A DNA stretch of 64,000 nucleotides, from assembly GCA_023376005.1 (NCBI GenBank), contig CM042141.1:99893212-99957211 (forward strand), written 5' to 3'. This stretch comes from Doryteuthis pealeii. Taxonomy: Eukaryota; Mollusca; Cephalopoda; Myopsida; Loliginidae. A model generated the notes under the pieces. That model saw only the letters and a list, made by a program, of their open reading frames with translations, was not told the DNA's origin and ran no database searches. The position numbers were made by a program, and so were the translations under genes. Shown here piece after piece: positions 33,321 to 44,460 of the stretch (its first letter is position 1; each line of letters starts with the position of its first letter).

Positions 33321-33775
33321 ACCAACCAAACATCGCATTTTGTGTGACTGCTTTATTATTATTGCGGATTGCTGGGATGGACTTTTGTTGTCGGACTCGA
33401 ACTCAATGTACTATCATCTTGAAATTGATTCCCTAGGTCTATCTAACAACAAGCTATTTCGGCTGTGGAGCGGCCATGTTTCCTTTTTCAGAGTTTTTAA
33501 CTCCTCCTGGGCACCAGGTATGTGCGAGCGCACTTCGTTGACAGAGGCAAGCCATCCTCTCTTCTACAATAATAATGATTATAACTTGTCAAGAATACTG
33601 GAGAGAGTGATAGAGAAACTTGCTAGCACTTGACCCCCAGCAATGACTACCAGTATCAGATTCCTGAATCGGAAAAAGTTCCACCACGTGATGCTGGTAG
33701 ACACGAATATTTTTTATCGAGAATCGTCGGCTAGGTAATGCCATTATTTTCAGATTCGCCATCTCTCTTAAAAAA

Positions 33776-33777
33776 TC

Positions 33778-33809
<32 letters not shown>
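33776..33809. repeat. (ATA)n microsatellite
   Basis: About 11 AAT/ATA units. Confidence 0.9.
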
Positions 33810-33810
<1 letters not shown>

Positions 33811-34146
33811 CAACCTCGCTAGATGTTACAGCTTGATTTATATTATCAAAAAAACACATATGATTTCAGGGGTCTGATATATAAGTCAACACTAAACAAC
33901 AAAAACATTGTACACTGATCATTTTTTTTTTGTTCTTACTTAAGAAATTAAGAAAAAATTGAGGAAAATGGCGACATTTCCGGTTTGACATTTGGGTCAC
34001 AAAATTAAGGCAGACGAGTGTGAATGGGGAAAGAAGGGGAGAAATAATCGTTATGCATGGGTATCAAAAAAGGGAGGGTAGAAAATTTGTGTTTTTATTT
34101 TAATTATTTTTTGGGGGGAATTTTTTTATTTCTATTTAAAAATTTT

Positions 34147-34265
34147 TTAGAACGGGTAAAGATATTCAGCAATTCCAGGGCTCTCAATCCAGTCACAGTG
34201 GGTGTGCAGGTGTAATTCCTCGTTCGGTTTCAAAAGACGAAGTTGATTGTGGAGAACGTTCCCAC
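34147..34265 (-). CDS. Unrecognised gene, terminal coding exon
   Basis: Minus-strand exon after acceptor CTTCAG (34271-34266). It opens with two bases that complete a split codon, then codes for 38 residues (GNVLHNQLRLLKPNEELHLH, then THCDWIESPGIAEYLYPF) and a TAA at 34149-34147. Codon use is ordinary and GC is far above the surroundings. It is phase-compatible with the exon at 56945-56817, which ends with one base of a codon (C + GT = Arg). TTTATT at 34130-34125 is a possible poly(A) signal for the minus strand. The protein family is not recognised. The intron to the previous known exon would be 22.5 kb, and another phase-1 exon pair could be hidden in it. Confidence 0.75.
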
Positions 34266-34339
34266 CTGAAGATAGAAAGACGAAAAAGAAAATCACGATT
34301 TGTATAAAGAGGCGTATAAGAAAATCAATTAATAATAAT

Positions 34340-34688
34340 CTTATCTATACATATATAAAGGGGTGTTGGTGTGTATGTATGTATGTATGTATGTATGTCC
34401 AGATGAAACTACAAAAATAAAACCAAAATAATATATATACATATAAAATAAAACCAAAATATACATAGAAATAGCATTGAAATTCTACTTAAAAATGTCC
34501 AGCATTTGTAAATCTCAAAAGTAAACAAATCTATACACCAAGCCCCCCACCCGAAATTAAAATATACATAGAAATAGCATTGAAATTCAAATTAAAAATG
34601 TCCAGCATTTGTAAATCTCAAAAGTAAACAAACCAATACATAAGGGTTCCCCTCTACTCAGTTGACACTGGGAAGCCACTTCTAGTAT
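34340..34688 (+). mobile_element. Non-autonomous Helitron-like copy 1
   Basis: Starts TCTATACATATATAAAGG (34344-) with a GTAT repeat after it and ends near 34686 in GAAGCCACTTCTAG before TA. An internal block (AATATACATAGAAATAGCAT) occurs twice, 105 nt apart (about 34456 and 34561). Confidence 0.6.
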
Positions 34689-35011
34689 ATATATAAAGAT
34701 CAGTTATGTGTGTATGGGTGTATGCCCGGAGAAAACTAAAAAATAATACAATTAATGACTAAGTAAATATATACAAACACATTCACTATCACCAGAGCTT
34801 ACTTTTTGAGCAAAACCAATGAAGATTTTATTTATATCTGGGAAGATATTTAAAAATTAGGATTTGAATAGTAAGAAAGGGTAAGTCATTGGTGGTATTC
34901 GTGATTAAAACATAAATCAATTATGTAAGACCAAAACAATTAATGGATCTGTGAGACTAACGTTTTATTATTTCCCCTCTACCCAGGCAATGCCGGGTAG
35001 CCGCTTCTAGT
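34689..35011 (+). mobile_element. Non-autonomous Helitron-like copy 2
   Basis: Begins with TATATATAAAGA directly after copy 1. It ends with a hairpin CTACCCAGG..CCGGGTAG (34980-34999) followed by CCGCTTCTAG and T, matching a Helitron 3' end (subterminal hairpin plus CTAG). Confidence 0.7.
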
Positions 35012-35096
35012 AAATATATAAAGAGGAGTTGGTATGTATGTATGTATGTATGTATGCCCGGATAAAACTACGAAAATAAAACAATTAATGACAAAG

Positions 35097-35157
<61 letters not shown>

Positions 35158-35320
35158 TAAATATTGCCGATTCTTGTTTTTTGTACAAAAATTATGCAGA
35201 TTTGATTTATATTCGAAGATATTTAAAAATTAAAATATACATAGGAATACCATTGAAATTCTACTTGAAAATGTGTAGCATTTGTGAATGTCAACAGTAA
35301 ACAAATTAATACACCTGGGT
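35012..35320 (+). mobile_element. Helitron-like copy 3, truncated, with (TA)n inside
   Basis: Begins AATATATAAAGAGG just after the 3' end of copy 2, with the same early sequence. A 56-bp TA tract sits at 35099-35154. No CTAG terminus found. Confidence 0.55.
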
Positions 35321-35404
35321 TTCTATTTAATTATAATAATTTAATTGAATCTATTTAAATAAATCAGACGACAAAAGAACAACATATTGATACACAACTA
35401 AATT

Positions 35405-35420
35405 CATCATCATCATCATC

Positions 35421-35471
<51 letters not shown>
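35405..35471. repeat. (CAT)n-(TA)n microsatellite
   Basis: Short CAT run followed by a TA tract. Confidence 0.9.
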
Positions 35472-35473
<2 letters not shown>

Positions 35474-35559
35474 ATTGTATTGTTAAATAGATAGTCAGAA
35501 ATTAAAACCGTGTATTGTCTCCTTATAGGAAGAAGAAAATATATTAATATTAGAGACAC

Positions 35560-36110
35560 GTCATTCATCTTAATCTGCTCGATCGTTTGTCAACATTTTT
35601 CCGTCGTGGGCGCAAAACTATTAAAATGTCATCTGTTCCATTGAAGAACCCGACGAATGCGAAGAAATCGGCACGATTCGCCCCAACAATTTAATATTCG
35701 CTTTACTATTTACTGTGTTTAAAAGATGACGGTGGATTCGTTCGCCGATTGTCTCTTTCCGCTCTCACCAAAAGTCTTCGACAACATCACGGATATTGAA
35801 AACGGGTGGAGGACAGGTTACGGACGTTTATTATCAAAACGCTGATCGCTTCTCGGATCTTTCTCATCCATCAGGAAGATTCGCCATCTCTTGAATCAGA
35901 AGAGAATTATCCAAAGTCATCTGTTTCCGAAAAGACGGACAGTCGTAGATATTAATGAGACGTTCGGGAAAGATGAACATCTGGAATCATTACATACAGT
36001 GGATATTCCCATAATGAGCTTGAGACAAACTGGGGAAATTAATTTTGAGTGGAGGAGCAGAGTCCTCGTGTGGTAGTGGCTAACGTACGAAACTGCGACA
36101 TTTTTAGTAA
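35560..36110. other. GC-richer island of unknown function
   Basis: This 550-bp block is not visibly repeated elsewhere in the window. The plus frame from ATG 35726 is open except for one TGA near 35845 and continues to 36076. No family is recognised. 36066-36130 has tRNA-like words (TAGTGGCTAACG, GTGTTCGAAA). It could be an exon or UTR of a transcript, a regulatory element or a decayed gene. Confidence 0.3.
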
Positions 36111-36575
36111 GTGTGTTCGAAATTTTGTGTACTCGCAAGAATATGCGCCCACCAAGTTTTGATGTATTGAAATATATCAAATTAGAAAGTATAACGAAAT
36201 TAAACAAGAACGCATATAAAATGATTACACTTATTTTAAACTATATTTTAATTAATAAAATCATTCATAGGATTGATTTTAATACGTTGGAGAATAAAAC
36301 AATATATAATAATCTATATAACAATAGAGATTAATAACACAAAGTAATTATTTATTAAACTGGTATTGTTAAAACTAGTATGCAAATTAATCACACCATA
36401 TATTATGTAAACCTTTATTTCTTAGTGATATATAAGACACATTGCAGGATTTTAAACGCATTAATTACATGGGCTGTTTTGAGGCAAATCTTAATAAGAT
36501 TTATTCGATGTATTGACGATTTCGACTATAAATTATTATACATATGTTACAGAGAACAGATGGATTCCAGTCTTT
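36111..36575. other. AT-rich non-coding region
   Basis: Nothing recognised. Confidence 0.4.
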
Positions 36576-36579
36576 CCTA

Positions 36580-36775
36580 AGGTGGTTGGTTGGATTTTAC
36601 AGCATGTCAACCCTTGTTGGGTTATTTTATACCGAAGACCTTTATTCATTCTGGTGGGGTATTCAATATTTTTTAAACTCATTTTTAATCTATTTAACCC
36701 TAATAGTACCCTAACAGGTACTACCACTCTGGATCAGAGTGGATCTTGGAGTAATGGCGATGAAGGGGTATGATT
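36580..36775 (+). repeat. Family B repeat, 5' part
   Basis: 'GGTTGGTTGGATTTTACAGC' through 'GAGTAATGGCGATGAAGGGG', then truncated into a GT-rich stretch. Confidence 0.75.
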
Positions 36776-36934
36776 TTTTTTGTGTGTATGTGCAAGCTCG
36801 CGTGTGTGCTTCTATCAGTATGCCTATGTGTTTATGTGTGTGTATGGCAAATACATACATACACACACATAAACACATATACAGCACATCAACAGCTGAT
36901 CTGACTTTAAAGTTTTTCTTCTCTTGACCGTGTG

Positions 36935-37128
36935 CCTTATCAAGCTTAAAGAACCCACTCTGTCCTATTATTTACCCACAGCTGGTAAGAAGAACACATA
37001 TATTTCAGCCTTTGCCAAGCCCATTAGAGCAAAGTGAAACATAATTAGCCCTGTCCAGAAATTGAACTCAGGTCACCGATTCAACTTTATACGACGATAA
37101 CCGTTACACAAAGCGCCTATATGTATAT
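36935..37128 (-). repeat. tRNA-derived SINE (family S1)
   Basis: Minus-strand B-box region (revcomp of AAATTGAACTCAGGT, about 37057) and the S1 body blocks. The hAT-like MITE lies immediately next to its head. Confidence 0.7.
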
Positions 37129-37129
37129 G

Positions 37130-37416
37130 CAGAGATGTTGATAGGTACGCGTCCTGCGTCCCTGACACACAAATATCTAAAAGGACGCAGTAAAATCGTA
37201 TCCATGCGTCCCAATGTTTTTTCTTTTTTCTTCCCTCACCATTTCAAGCTAATTTTAAATACTTTTCAATAGTTCTTAGAAACGAATTACACAGAATAGG
37301 CTACAGGATTAGGTTAGACAGCTTTAGTTGGGACACATAAATTTTCCCGGGGACTCATCCAAAGCAAATATGTGCATCCCAGGACGCACTAAATCAAAAA
37401 GCCATCAGCATCACTG
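37130..37416. mobile_element. Non-autonomous hAT-like element, longer copy
   Basis: Same termini as 16980-17192 (CAGAGATGTTGATAGG and complement of CAGTGATGCTGATGGC). It retains about 75 bp missing in the intronic copy. Confidence 0.65.
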
Positions 37417-37476
37417 TATGTGTGTACATGCATGTGTGTACAGTATGTATATGTGCTTGTATGTATCTACTAACCC

Positions 37477-37740
37477 CTCAGCACGAGCAGGATTCGACAC
37501 AAGGTGAATTTCCTAAGCGTTTATCAGGTTTGAATTCAAAGTTTTCCTTCTCTTAGACTGGTTGCCTAACCAAGGTCAAAGAGCCCAGTCCACCCTACTA
37601 TTTACACATAGCTGGAATGAGAATACTTTTCCCAAAGCTATTACCGCTATGTGAAAATGAAAACAGCCTCATCCAGGATTTGAACGCGTGTCGCAGAATC
37701 CATTTCCTTCGACGGTAACCATTACATGACACGCGCCTCC
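37477..37740 (-). repeat. tRNA-derived SINE (family S1)
   Basis: Minus strand: head with B box (revcomp of GGATTTGAACGCGTG, about 37677), body, and tail ending near 37490 with 'ATTCGACACAAGGTGAATTT'. Confidence 0.75.
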
Positions 37741-37960
37741 ATAAATGTCTATGTACTGATTTGCATACATGTCTGCATGCGTATGTGCATATATTTATGA
37801 GTGTCCGTACTCATCGGTGTATTTATGTGAGTAAGTATATCTGTGTATGTATGTATGTATGTATATATGTATGTATGTATGCGTGTGTGTGTGTGCGCGC
37901 GCGTATGTGTGTGTACACACGTAGCGTGTACTTGTGCGTGTGTTTACGATCAGCCGAAAG
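37741..37960. repeat. (GTAT)n/(GT)n microsatellite cluster
   Basis: ATGT repeats then GT with GCGCGC. Cys/Val/Tyr-rich open frames here are artefacts. Confidence 0.85.
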
Positions 37961-38189
37961 TCAATATCTTTAAGAAATTCAAACACATTCAATGCAGAGC
38001 AGACATTGTTTTCGTATCCAAAACAGGATGTCAAAAGAGAAAGAAACAAGAGTAAAGAAATAAAGATAATAATAAATAATAATTAAAAAAATAAATGAAT
38101 GAATAAAAAATAAAAACTTAAAATAATTTCTTCATTTATAAAGAACAAAAACAAAAGAACATTTCTAAGAGCAATAAATATAATGTTTC

Positions 38190-38230
38190 TTTCTTTTTTC
38201 TTTCTCATTCTTTATTTTCTTATTTTTTGT

Positions 38231-38273
<43 letters not shown>

Positions 38274-38460
38274 CGTTTTTTCTTTCGTGCTCGCATGTAC
38301 TTCTGTTTTGCCCGTTTGTTTTTGTTCTTTCTTTCTTTCTTTCTCGTTCTTTCTCGTTCTTTCTCTTTCTTTATCGTTCTTTCTTTTCTTATTTCTTGTT
38401 TTTTTCTTTCTTTCTTCCTTTCTTCCTTCCTTTCTTTCTTTCTTTCTTTTAAACATAATG
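38190..38460. repeat. (CTTT)n microsatellite with variants
   Basis: A long TTTC array with CGTT and CCTT variants, about 260 bp. It is flanked by similar AT-rich segments ('ATTTCTTCATTTATAAAGAA' near 38127 and 'AAATTCTTCATTCATAAAGA' near 38527). Confidence 0.9.
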
Positions 38461-38627
38461 AATAATAACAAAATAAAGAAATAAAGAAAATGATAAATAA
38501 ATAAATAGATAAATTAAAATTGAAAATAAATTCTTCATTCATAAAGAACAAAAACAAAAAAGAAATGACATTTCTAAAAGCAATAAATCTAATGTTTTAC
38601 AAATGGCGGCATTTTGCAATGAATAAT

Positions 38628-38685
38628 GAAAAAAAAAAAAAAAAAAAGAAAAATTGTAATAGAAAAAGACCCCCCCCCCCCCGCC
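38628..38685. repeat. Poly-A and poly-C runs
   Basis: About 19 A then, 20 bp on, about 14 C. Homopolymer errors in assembly are possible here. Confidence 0.85.
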
Positions 38686-39023
38686 GAAGAAAAAATTCAA
38701 AATAAAACAGAACAGATGAAAGTTCATAAAAAATTTTAAAAATTCAATAAAATAATTTTTTTCTCCTAAACTAACGTACTCGGTTTTGTATTTAGTTTTA
38801 ACTTAATTTTTACCGGAAGTCAACGGGAGCAGTGATTAACCCGCTGGAAATGCAGAAAACTTCCCTAAGAATTTACTTCCGTTTACTTTTTCTTTTCTTT
38901 TTGATTTTTCTTCTTTGAGATGTTCGTATATGCTTGCATGATTTCATACATAGAAGCTCATAACTACATTTACAAATAGATATATCCTCACCTTTGCATA
39001 CAAGTAGACACACACAAGAATTC

Positions 39024-39027
<4 letters not shown>

Positions 39028-39095
<68 letters not shown>
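39028..39095. repeat. (CA)n-(TA)n microsatellite
   Basis: CA tract passing directly into a TA tract. Confidence 0.95.
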
Positions 39096-39100
<5 letters not shown>

Positions 39101-39229
39101 ATTTTACGGATTAAAAACGCTTTTAGCGTTAAATTCAAAGCGTAATTGTATTAAGCTCCTACTTTACTAGGGAATTCTTTTTATCGATAAATCTTAATTT
39201 TACGATTCATCCCAATGCAGTAAAGCACA

Positions 39230-39300
39230 ATTGATTGGTTGGTTGTTAGTTGTTTTATTTTACAGCATATCAATCCTTTTTAGGTCATTCAATGCTGAAT
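39230..39300 (+). repeat. Family B repeat, head fragment
   Basis: 'TTGGTTGGTTG', then 'CAGCATATCAATCC', then 'AGGTCATTCAATGC'. Confidence 0.55.
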
Positions 39301-39437
39301 CAAGTAAATTTGTTAAACAAAGGACTCAGGTTGCGTACACTACCTGCTGTTGCTTAAGTGGAAGAACGGTTGAGTAATCAATGAAGAATATATCAATTCC
39401 TAATAACCATGACTATAAGATTAAAGTATGGTAACAG

Positions 39438-39476
<39 letters not shown>

Positions 39477-39498
39477 CGTCTGTTCATATCTATCATAG

Positions 39499-39533
<35 letters not shown>

Positions 39534-39560
39534 CAAATCTATGTACTATTTTATTCTGTT
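39438..39560. repeat. (CTAT)n microsatellite
   Basis: Two CTAT arrays separated by a short unique stretch. Confidence 0.95.
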
Positions 39561-39572
39561 CATATCTATCTT

Positions 39573-39700
39573 GATGGACTCTCCCGTCGATTTCGACGTA
39601 TGAGTGTTCATACAATGAACATCCACACATTGATTTGTTTATAGTGGTGAAGGCTTGTGTTGGACCATCTACACTTTTTGGCACAGTCGATAAGAAAGAA
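39573..39700 (-). mobile_element. LINE 3' end (family L-B)
   Basis: GATGGACTCTCCCGTCGATT is the complement of the 3' end of the LINE at 55860-56540 (56513-56536). Only the terminal piece is shared, so this is a severely 5'-truncated insertion joined to a CTAT array. Confidence 0.6.
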
Positions 39701-39734
39701 TTGGTGCATCAAGGGTTACCACAAACCCAATCAA

Positions 39735-39970
39735 CGACCGACCTCAGGAATTTTGAATTCAGAGTTATCCCTCTCCTAGACTGGTTACCTACCCAAGGCT
39801 GAAGGGCCCAGTCTGTCCTACTATTTAACCCATAGCTGGAGTTATATGGATTCATACCTTTCCCAAGGGTATTAGCGCTATGTGAAATGCCAACAGCTTC
39901 GCCTAGGAATTGAACTCGAATCGACGAGTCCATTTTCCACGACTTTAACCACTAGCCCACGTCTTAGTAT
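39735..39970 (-). repeat. tRNA-derived SINE (family S1)
   Basis: Minus-strand head with B-box-like GAATTGAACTCG complement (about 39908), full body, and CTAT array beyond the head. Confidence 0.75.
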
Positions 39971-39975
39971 GTTCC

Positions 39976-39976
<1 letters not shown>

Positions 39977-40013
<37 letters not shown>

Positions 40014-40112
40014 CAGTCTTTCCATATCTATCAATTAATCTATCTATCTATATCTCAGTCTCTTCATATCTATCTATCCCAGTCTCTTCATATCTATCTA
40101 TCTATCTATCTA
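39977..40112. repeat. (CTAT)n microsatellite
   Basis: Interrupted CTAT arrays. Confidence 0.95.
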
Positions 40113-40630
40113 TGTTGGTAGGTATGGCGCTAGGTGTGGTTATGTTTACAATTCCAGATCTGCTTTAATGACAAGGAAACTTCCGATAAGGGTTCCCACT
40201 TTCCACGTTTCACAATAATTAAACTTTGTGATAATAACACATGTAGCCGATGTAGCTGCCATTCACCTTGCTTATACTTGTCGTTCGACAACAGGTGTTG
40301 AGACTTAAAAGGGTGGTATGTGTGCAGCACAAGCACATACCATCATTTGGGCAGATATATGTTCTCATTCATCTATGTCAACTTTTGTGCACTCGTCTAG
40401 GGAGAGATTGCCATTTTCTGACTAGAACCAACACTTAGGATGTTTGTATATACGCGTCTATTGGCTGATGTAAAGTCGTGCAATATTTTCATTTGATATT
40501 TCTGCAATAAAAGTGTCTTGTATGCGATGAGAGATATGAGTATCAGTCTCAGTCTAAGAAGACTTTAAGAGAAAACAGTTTCATAATTGATTTTAGCATC
40601 GGTCACATGTGAGTGCGCTGTAACTTTGAT
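40113..40630. other. Non-coding region
   Basis: Nothing recognised. Confidence 0.35.
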
Positions 40631-40636
40631 CCTTGA

Positions 40637-40638
40637 CT

Positions 40639-40669
<31 letters not shown>

Positions 40670-40718
40670 GGATAGATATGAATATACATACATACATAAA
40701 TACATACATAGACGACAG

Positions 40719-40790
<72 letters not shown>

Positions 40791-40830
40791 CGTGCGTGCG
40801 TGTGTGTGTATGTGTGTGTGTGTGTGTGTG
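40637..40830. repeat. (GATA)n, (TA)n and (GT)n microsatellite cluster
   Basis: GATA run, CATA repeats, a 44-bp TA tract at 40725-40767, then GT with TGCG variants. Confidence 0.9.
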
Positions 40831-40884
40831 TATTCATTTTTATTCTTTTTATTTCAGTATTATCTGCGTTATTCGGACTATTGT

Positions 40885-41045
40885 TCCCATCTTCATTGTT
40901 ACGTGTACAACGTTTCGGCCGATATGCCCTCTGGCCTTCTTCAGGTATTTCTTGTCGGATTCGAGAACCTTCTTGGACTCGGGAACCTTCTTTTCGAACT
41001 CGGGAACTTTCTTGTCGTATTCGGGTGCCATCATGGAACTTTGAA
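40885..41045 (-). repeat. PLE-like end with hammerhead-like core
   Basis: On the minus strand: CTGAAGA (about 40946), a GGCC...GGCC stem, then GAAACGTTGTAC. One extra A sits between core and stem, and the cleavage-side pairing is unclear. Upstream it has a TCGGGAACCTTCTT-type short tandem motif. Same family as 23060-23235. Confidence 0.45.
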
Positions 41046-41150
41046 CCTAACCCTTTATTTATTCCGCGGGGGTATCCTGTTCTCATTCCGCTAACCATAG
41101 CTGGGGGTAGGAGTTGTGTTAATTAATTATTTTTCTAACTGCTTTCACTC

Positions 41151-41228
41151 AGGATTGAACTCGGGTTCCAGAGATAACTGTCACTTAGAACTGTCTTAAC
41201 CTAACTGCCTTATCCACTCGGCCATGTG
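41151..41228 (-). repeat. tRNA-Leu/Ser-like sequence
   Basis: Minus strand: ATGGCCGAGTGGATAAGGC (A-box region, about 41226-41208) and CCGAGTTCAATCC (B box, about 41170-41155). The acceptor stem halves do not pair well, so I read it as a tRNA-derived SINE head or pseudo-tRNA. It resembles the tRNA-like head at 48128-48190. Confidence 0.5.
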
Positions 41229-41374
41229 TCCTTTTTATTTCATTTTCTTATTAAGTTATATTCAGTTGTTAAAAATACCTTGATAGAGGGTGGAGGTCAC
41301 CCGAGATATTGGAAAACTAAAATCCTCGATCACGGGTGTAATAGCTGTATTTATACATACATATATAAATGAAT

Positions 41375-41660
41375 TGAAATTCCCGGCATTTCGTAACAGG
41401 CACGTTGTCTTGACGAAAAATGGCTAACATGCTGCTTTGAAACCGATGGTAACAATCGCACCTTAAATGTATTGTACACTATAATGAATATATATATATA
41501 TATATAAGTAATTGGTAATTTGCTTGAAGCATTGTTAAGTATGTTATAATATATTAATGATTTGAAGGCAATTACAATGCGTATAAAAAATAAAAACAAA
41601 AAGATGTTATTTTTGTCTTATCGATTTCAAAGTAGAACTTTATCTTCAGAGGTGAATATC
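41375..41660 (-). repeat. PLE-like end, degenerate
   Basis: On the minus strand a segment near 41430-41385 has CAAGA, a short stem, CGAAATGCCGGG. 'TTTGCTTGAAGCATTG' (41519) is also found inverted at 32083, beside the foldback at 31571. Confidence 0.35.
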
Positions 41661-41734
41661 AGAAATGTACGTGCTTAAGTCTTTTTTTGTGTATATATAT
41701 ATATTTTTGTATATATATATATTGATAGATAGAA

Positions 41735-41860
41735 GATAGATTCCAAGTGGTACAGGCGTACAATAACTGATATTTAGAGTACAAGTGGTACAGCTATACA
41801 ATAACACTGACATGGCTTCAACTTGGAAAAATTCTAGCTTTACGTTCTACACGTAAGTGA
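41735..41860 (-). pseudogene. LINE L-A fragment
   Basis: 'CCAAGTGGTACAG.CGTACAATA' occurs twice (41742 and 41790), then 'CTGACATGGCTTCAACTTGG', matching 6700-6760 and 21890-21950. Confidence 0.5.
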
Positions 41861-42067
41861 TTCCGTAATTTTTGACGGGTACTGTTCTACTTTTTAATGT
41901 TGTTCTGAAAGTCGTCAAAGTGCTTGAATTTGTTATTGTTCGATAAAAAATTATCTTTATGTGGAATGGGATGTTAATAGTAGAAAATACGAGAATTTTA
42001 TCATTTTAATAACACACGTTTTGTAATCAAATTATCAGCAACAGAAAAATATTTATCTACACCTTAT

Positions 42068-42111
<44 letters not shown>

Positions 42112-42161
42112 GCTATCTATCTATCTCTGTTGATATCTATCTATCTATCTATCTCTGTTGA

Positions 42162-42202
<41 letters not shown>

Positions 42203-42240
42203 CTGTTGATATCTATCTATCTATCTATCTATCTCTGTTA

Positions 42241-42306
<66 letters not shown>

Positions 42307-42565
42307 GCTCTGTTGATATCTATCTATCTATCTATCTATCTATCTGAGTATTTTAATTTCTGTCCGCCTATGTATGTATGTATTTATTTATATATCTATC
42401 TGTTGATATCTATCTATCTATCTATCTATCTATCCCTGCTCACATCTATCCATTGATCTATCTATCTATCTATCTATCTGAATATTTTAATTACTGTCCG
42501 CCTATGTATGTATGTATGCATGTATGTACGTATGTATGTATGTATGTATGTATGTATCTATCTAT
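42068..42565. repeat. (CTTT)n and (CTAT)n microsatellite, about 500 bp
   Basis: TTTC array (42068-42112), then CTAT arrays broken by CTCTGTTGATAT every 30-90 bp, then TGTA arrays with a repeated 'TCCGCCTATGTATGTATG' segment (42363, 42498). Confidence 0.95.
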
Positions 42566-42839
42566 CTATCTATCTTTTGATGCAATAAAGTAGTACCAAA
42601 CTAACCATAGGCAATCAGCATTCACCAACGTAACAAAATGGATGATAAGAAATATTTTAATGGAATAAAATTGTATGAATATTTACTGTTGAGTCGAGAT
42701 AATTTGTAAGTGTAGTGAGGATCGAACTCAATCCGTTCGATTTTCAGACACATAAGGGCATCGTGTTTACCAGGGTCGTAATTCTTTACTCTGTAAAGAT
42801 AAAGAGAGAGAGAGAAATGAATGCATATAAGAATACATG
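42566..42839. other. Spacer
   Basis: Contains 'GAGGATCGAACTCAATCCG', a B-box-like word, near 42718. No gene. Confidence 0.35.
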
Positions 42840-44251
42840 AATTAAAAAAAAGGATAAAGATAAAGAAAAAGAGAATGAAATAAAGAAGAAGAAGAAGGAA
42901 AGAAGAAAAGAGAAAAAGAGAATAAAATAAAGAAGAAGAAGAAGAAGAAGAGAAGAAGAAGAAGAAGAAGAAGAAGAAGAAGAAGAAGAAGAAGAAGAAG
43001 AAGAAAAGAAGAAAAATAAGAAAAATAAGTAGAGAATTATACGAATGAAACGTTAAGAAAAAAGAAGAAAAAAAAGAAAGAAAAAAGAAGGAAAAAAGAA
43101 AAAAGAAAAAAGAGAATGAATAGAAATGCATGAAGAAGAAAGAAACGGAAGAAAAGAAGAAGAAAAAGGAAGAAAAGTGAAAAAAAAAGGAAAAAAAGAA
43201 ATGAAGAAAAAGAACGAGTAGAAAAAGACGACAAAAGAAAAAGAAAAGGAAAAAGGAAGAAGACGAAGAAGAAAAGGAAGAAAAGTAGAAAGAAGAAAAA
43301 GAAAAAAGAAAAGAAAAACAGAAATTAAGATAAATATGTTGTAGAAAAAAGACGATAGAAAAAGAAAAGAAAAAAGGAAAGAAAAAGAAAAAAAAGAAAA
43401 AAAGAAAAGTAAAAAAAAAGAAGAAGAAGGACGAAAATAAAAAGAAGAAAGAAGAAAGGCGAAAAAGAAAAGGGAAAGAAAAGAAAAAAAAGAAATGACG
43501 ATAAATACGTAGTAGAAAAAAGATGACGAAGGAAAAAGAAAAAGAAAAAACAAGGAAAAAAAAAAGAAAAAATGGAAAGAAAACAGGAAGAAGACGAAGT
43601 AGGAGAAAGAGATATTTAAATAAAATAAAACATACAACGTTTTCTTTCTTTCTTTCTCATTAAAAATGATCAACAAGAAAATAAAATAAAAAAAAAGTAA
43701 AGAAATAAAAAGAACAAAGAAGAAGAAAAGGACAAAAATAAAAAAGTCGGAAAAAATTTAAAAAAAAGGGAAAGAGGAAAAGAAAAAGAAAGAGAAATGA
43801 CGATAAAGAAGTTGTAGAAAAAAGACAACATGGCAAAAAGAAAAGAAAAAAGGAAAGAAAAGAAAGAAAAAAGAAGAAAAAAAGAAAAGAAAAAAAGTCG
43901 AAGTAGAAGAAACAGATATTTAAATAAAATAAAAGATACAACGTTTTCTTTCTTTTTCTTTCTTTCTCATTTCTAAAAATGATCATCAAGAAAATAAAAG
44001 ACAAAAACTAAAGTAAAAAAAAAACAAAAACAAAACAACAACAAAAAGAAGAAAAGTACGAAAATAAAAAAGTCGAAAAAAAGAAAAAGTGGAAGAGGAA
44101 AAGAAAGAAGAGAAATGACGATAAAGAAGTTGTAGAAAGACAACAAAACAAAACAAAACGAAAAGAAAAAGAAAAGAAAAAGAAGAAATGAAAAGAAAAA
44201 AGTCGAAGTAGAAGAAACAGATATTTAAATAAAATAAAAGATACAACGTTT

Positions 44252-44291
<40 letters not shown>

Positions 44292-44460
44292 TTCTCAAAA
44301 AATGATAAACAAGAAAATAAAAAAGAGGAAAAGAAAAGACAAAAAGAAAAAAAGAAGAAGAAAACTAGAAGAGGAAGAAGTAGAAGAAACAAACATTTAA
44401 ACAAAATAAAATACAACATTTTAAATTTTTTCTTTCTCATTAAAAAAAGAAGAAGATAAA
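42840..44460. repeat. Polypurine minisatellite
   Basis: About 1.6 kb of almost pure A/G on the plus strand. From 43.3 kb a larger unit can be seen: 'GATATTTAAATAAAATAAAA', 'TACAACGTTTTCTTTCTTTC' and 'AAATGATCA.CAAGAAAATA' recur at about 43610, 43915, 44218 and (shorter) 44392, spacing about 305, 305 and 175 bp. The Phe-rich frames on the minus strand are artefacts. Confidence 0.85.

Noticed and set aside
37741..38560. Open frames rich in Cys/Val/Tyr or Phe/Leu/Ser
   Set aside because: They are translations of GT, ATGT and CTTT microsatellites with no start context or domain.
40885..41045. Active hammerhead ribozyme at 40.9 kb (and at 23.1 kb)
   Set aside because: Core and stem II are present, but an extra base and the lack of stem I and cleavage-site pairing make cleavage improbable; listed as PLE-like ends only.
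41151..41228. Genuine tRNA-Leu or tRNA-Ser gene
   Set aside because: The A and B boxes are convincing, but the acceptor stem halves do not pair well; kept as tRNA-like.
42130..42593. Frames of repeated YLSI
   Set aside because: CTAT microsatellite read in frame.
40625..42600. CRISPR array in the repeated tetranucleotides
   Set aside because: No spacer-repeat structure; eukaryotic microsatellites.
42622..44440. Long Phe-rich frames on the minus strand, up to 207 aa
   Set aside because: Translation of the polypurine minisatellite; no codon bias or domain.
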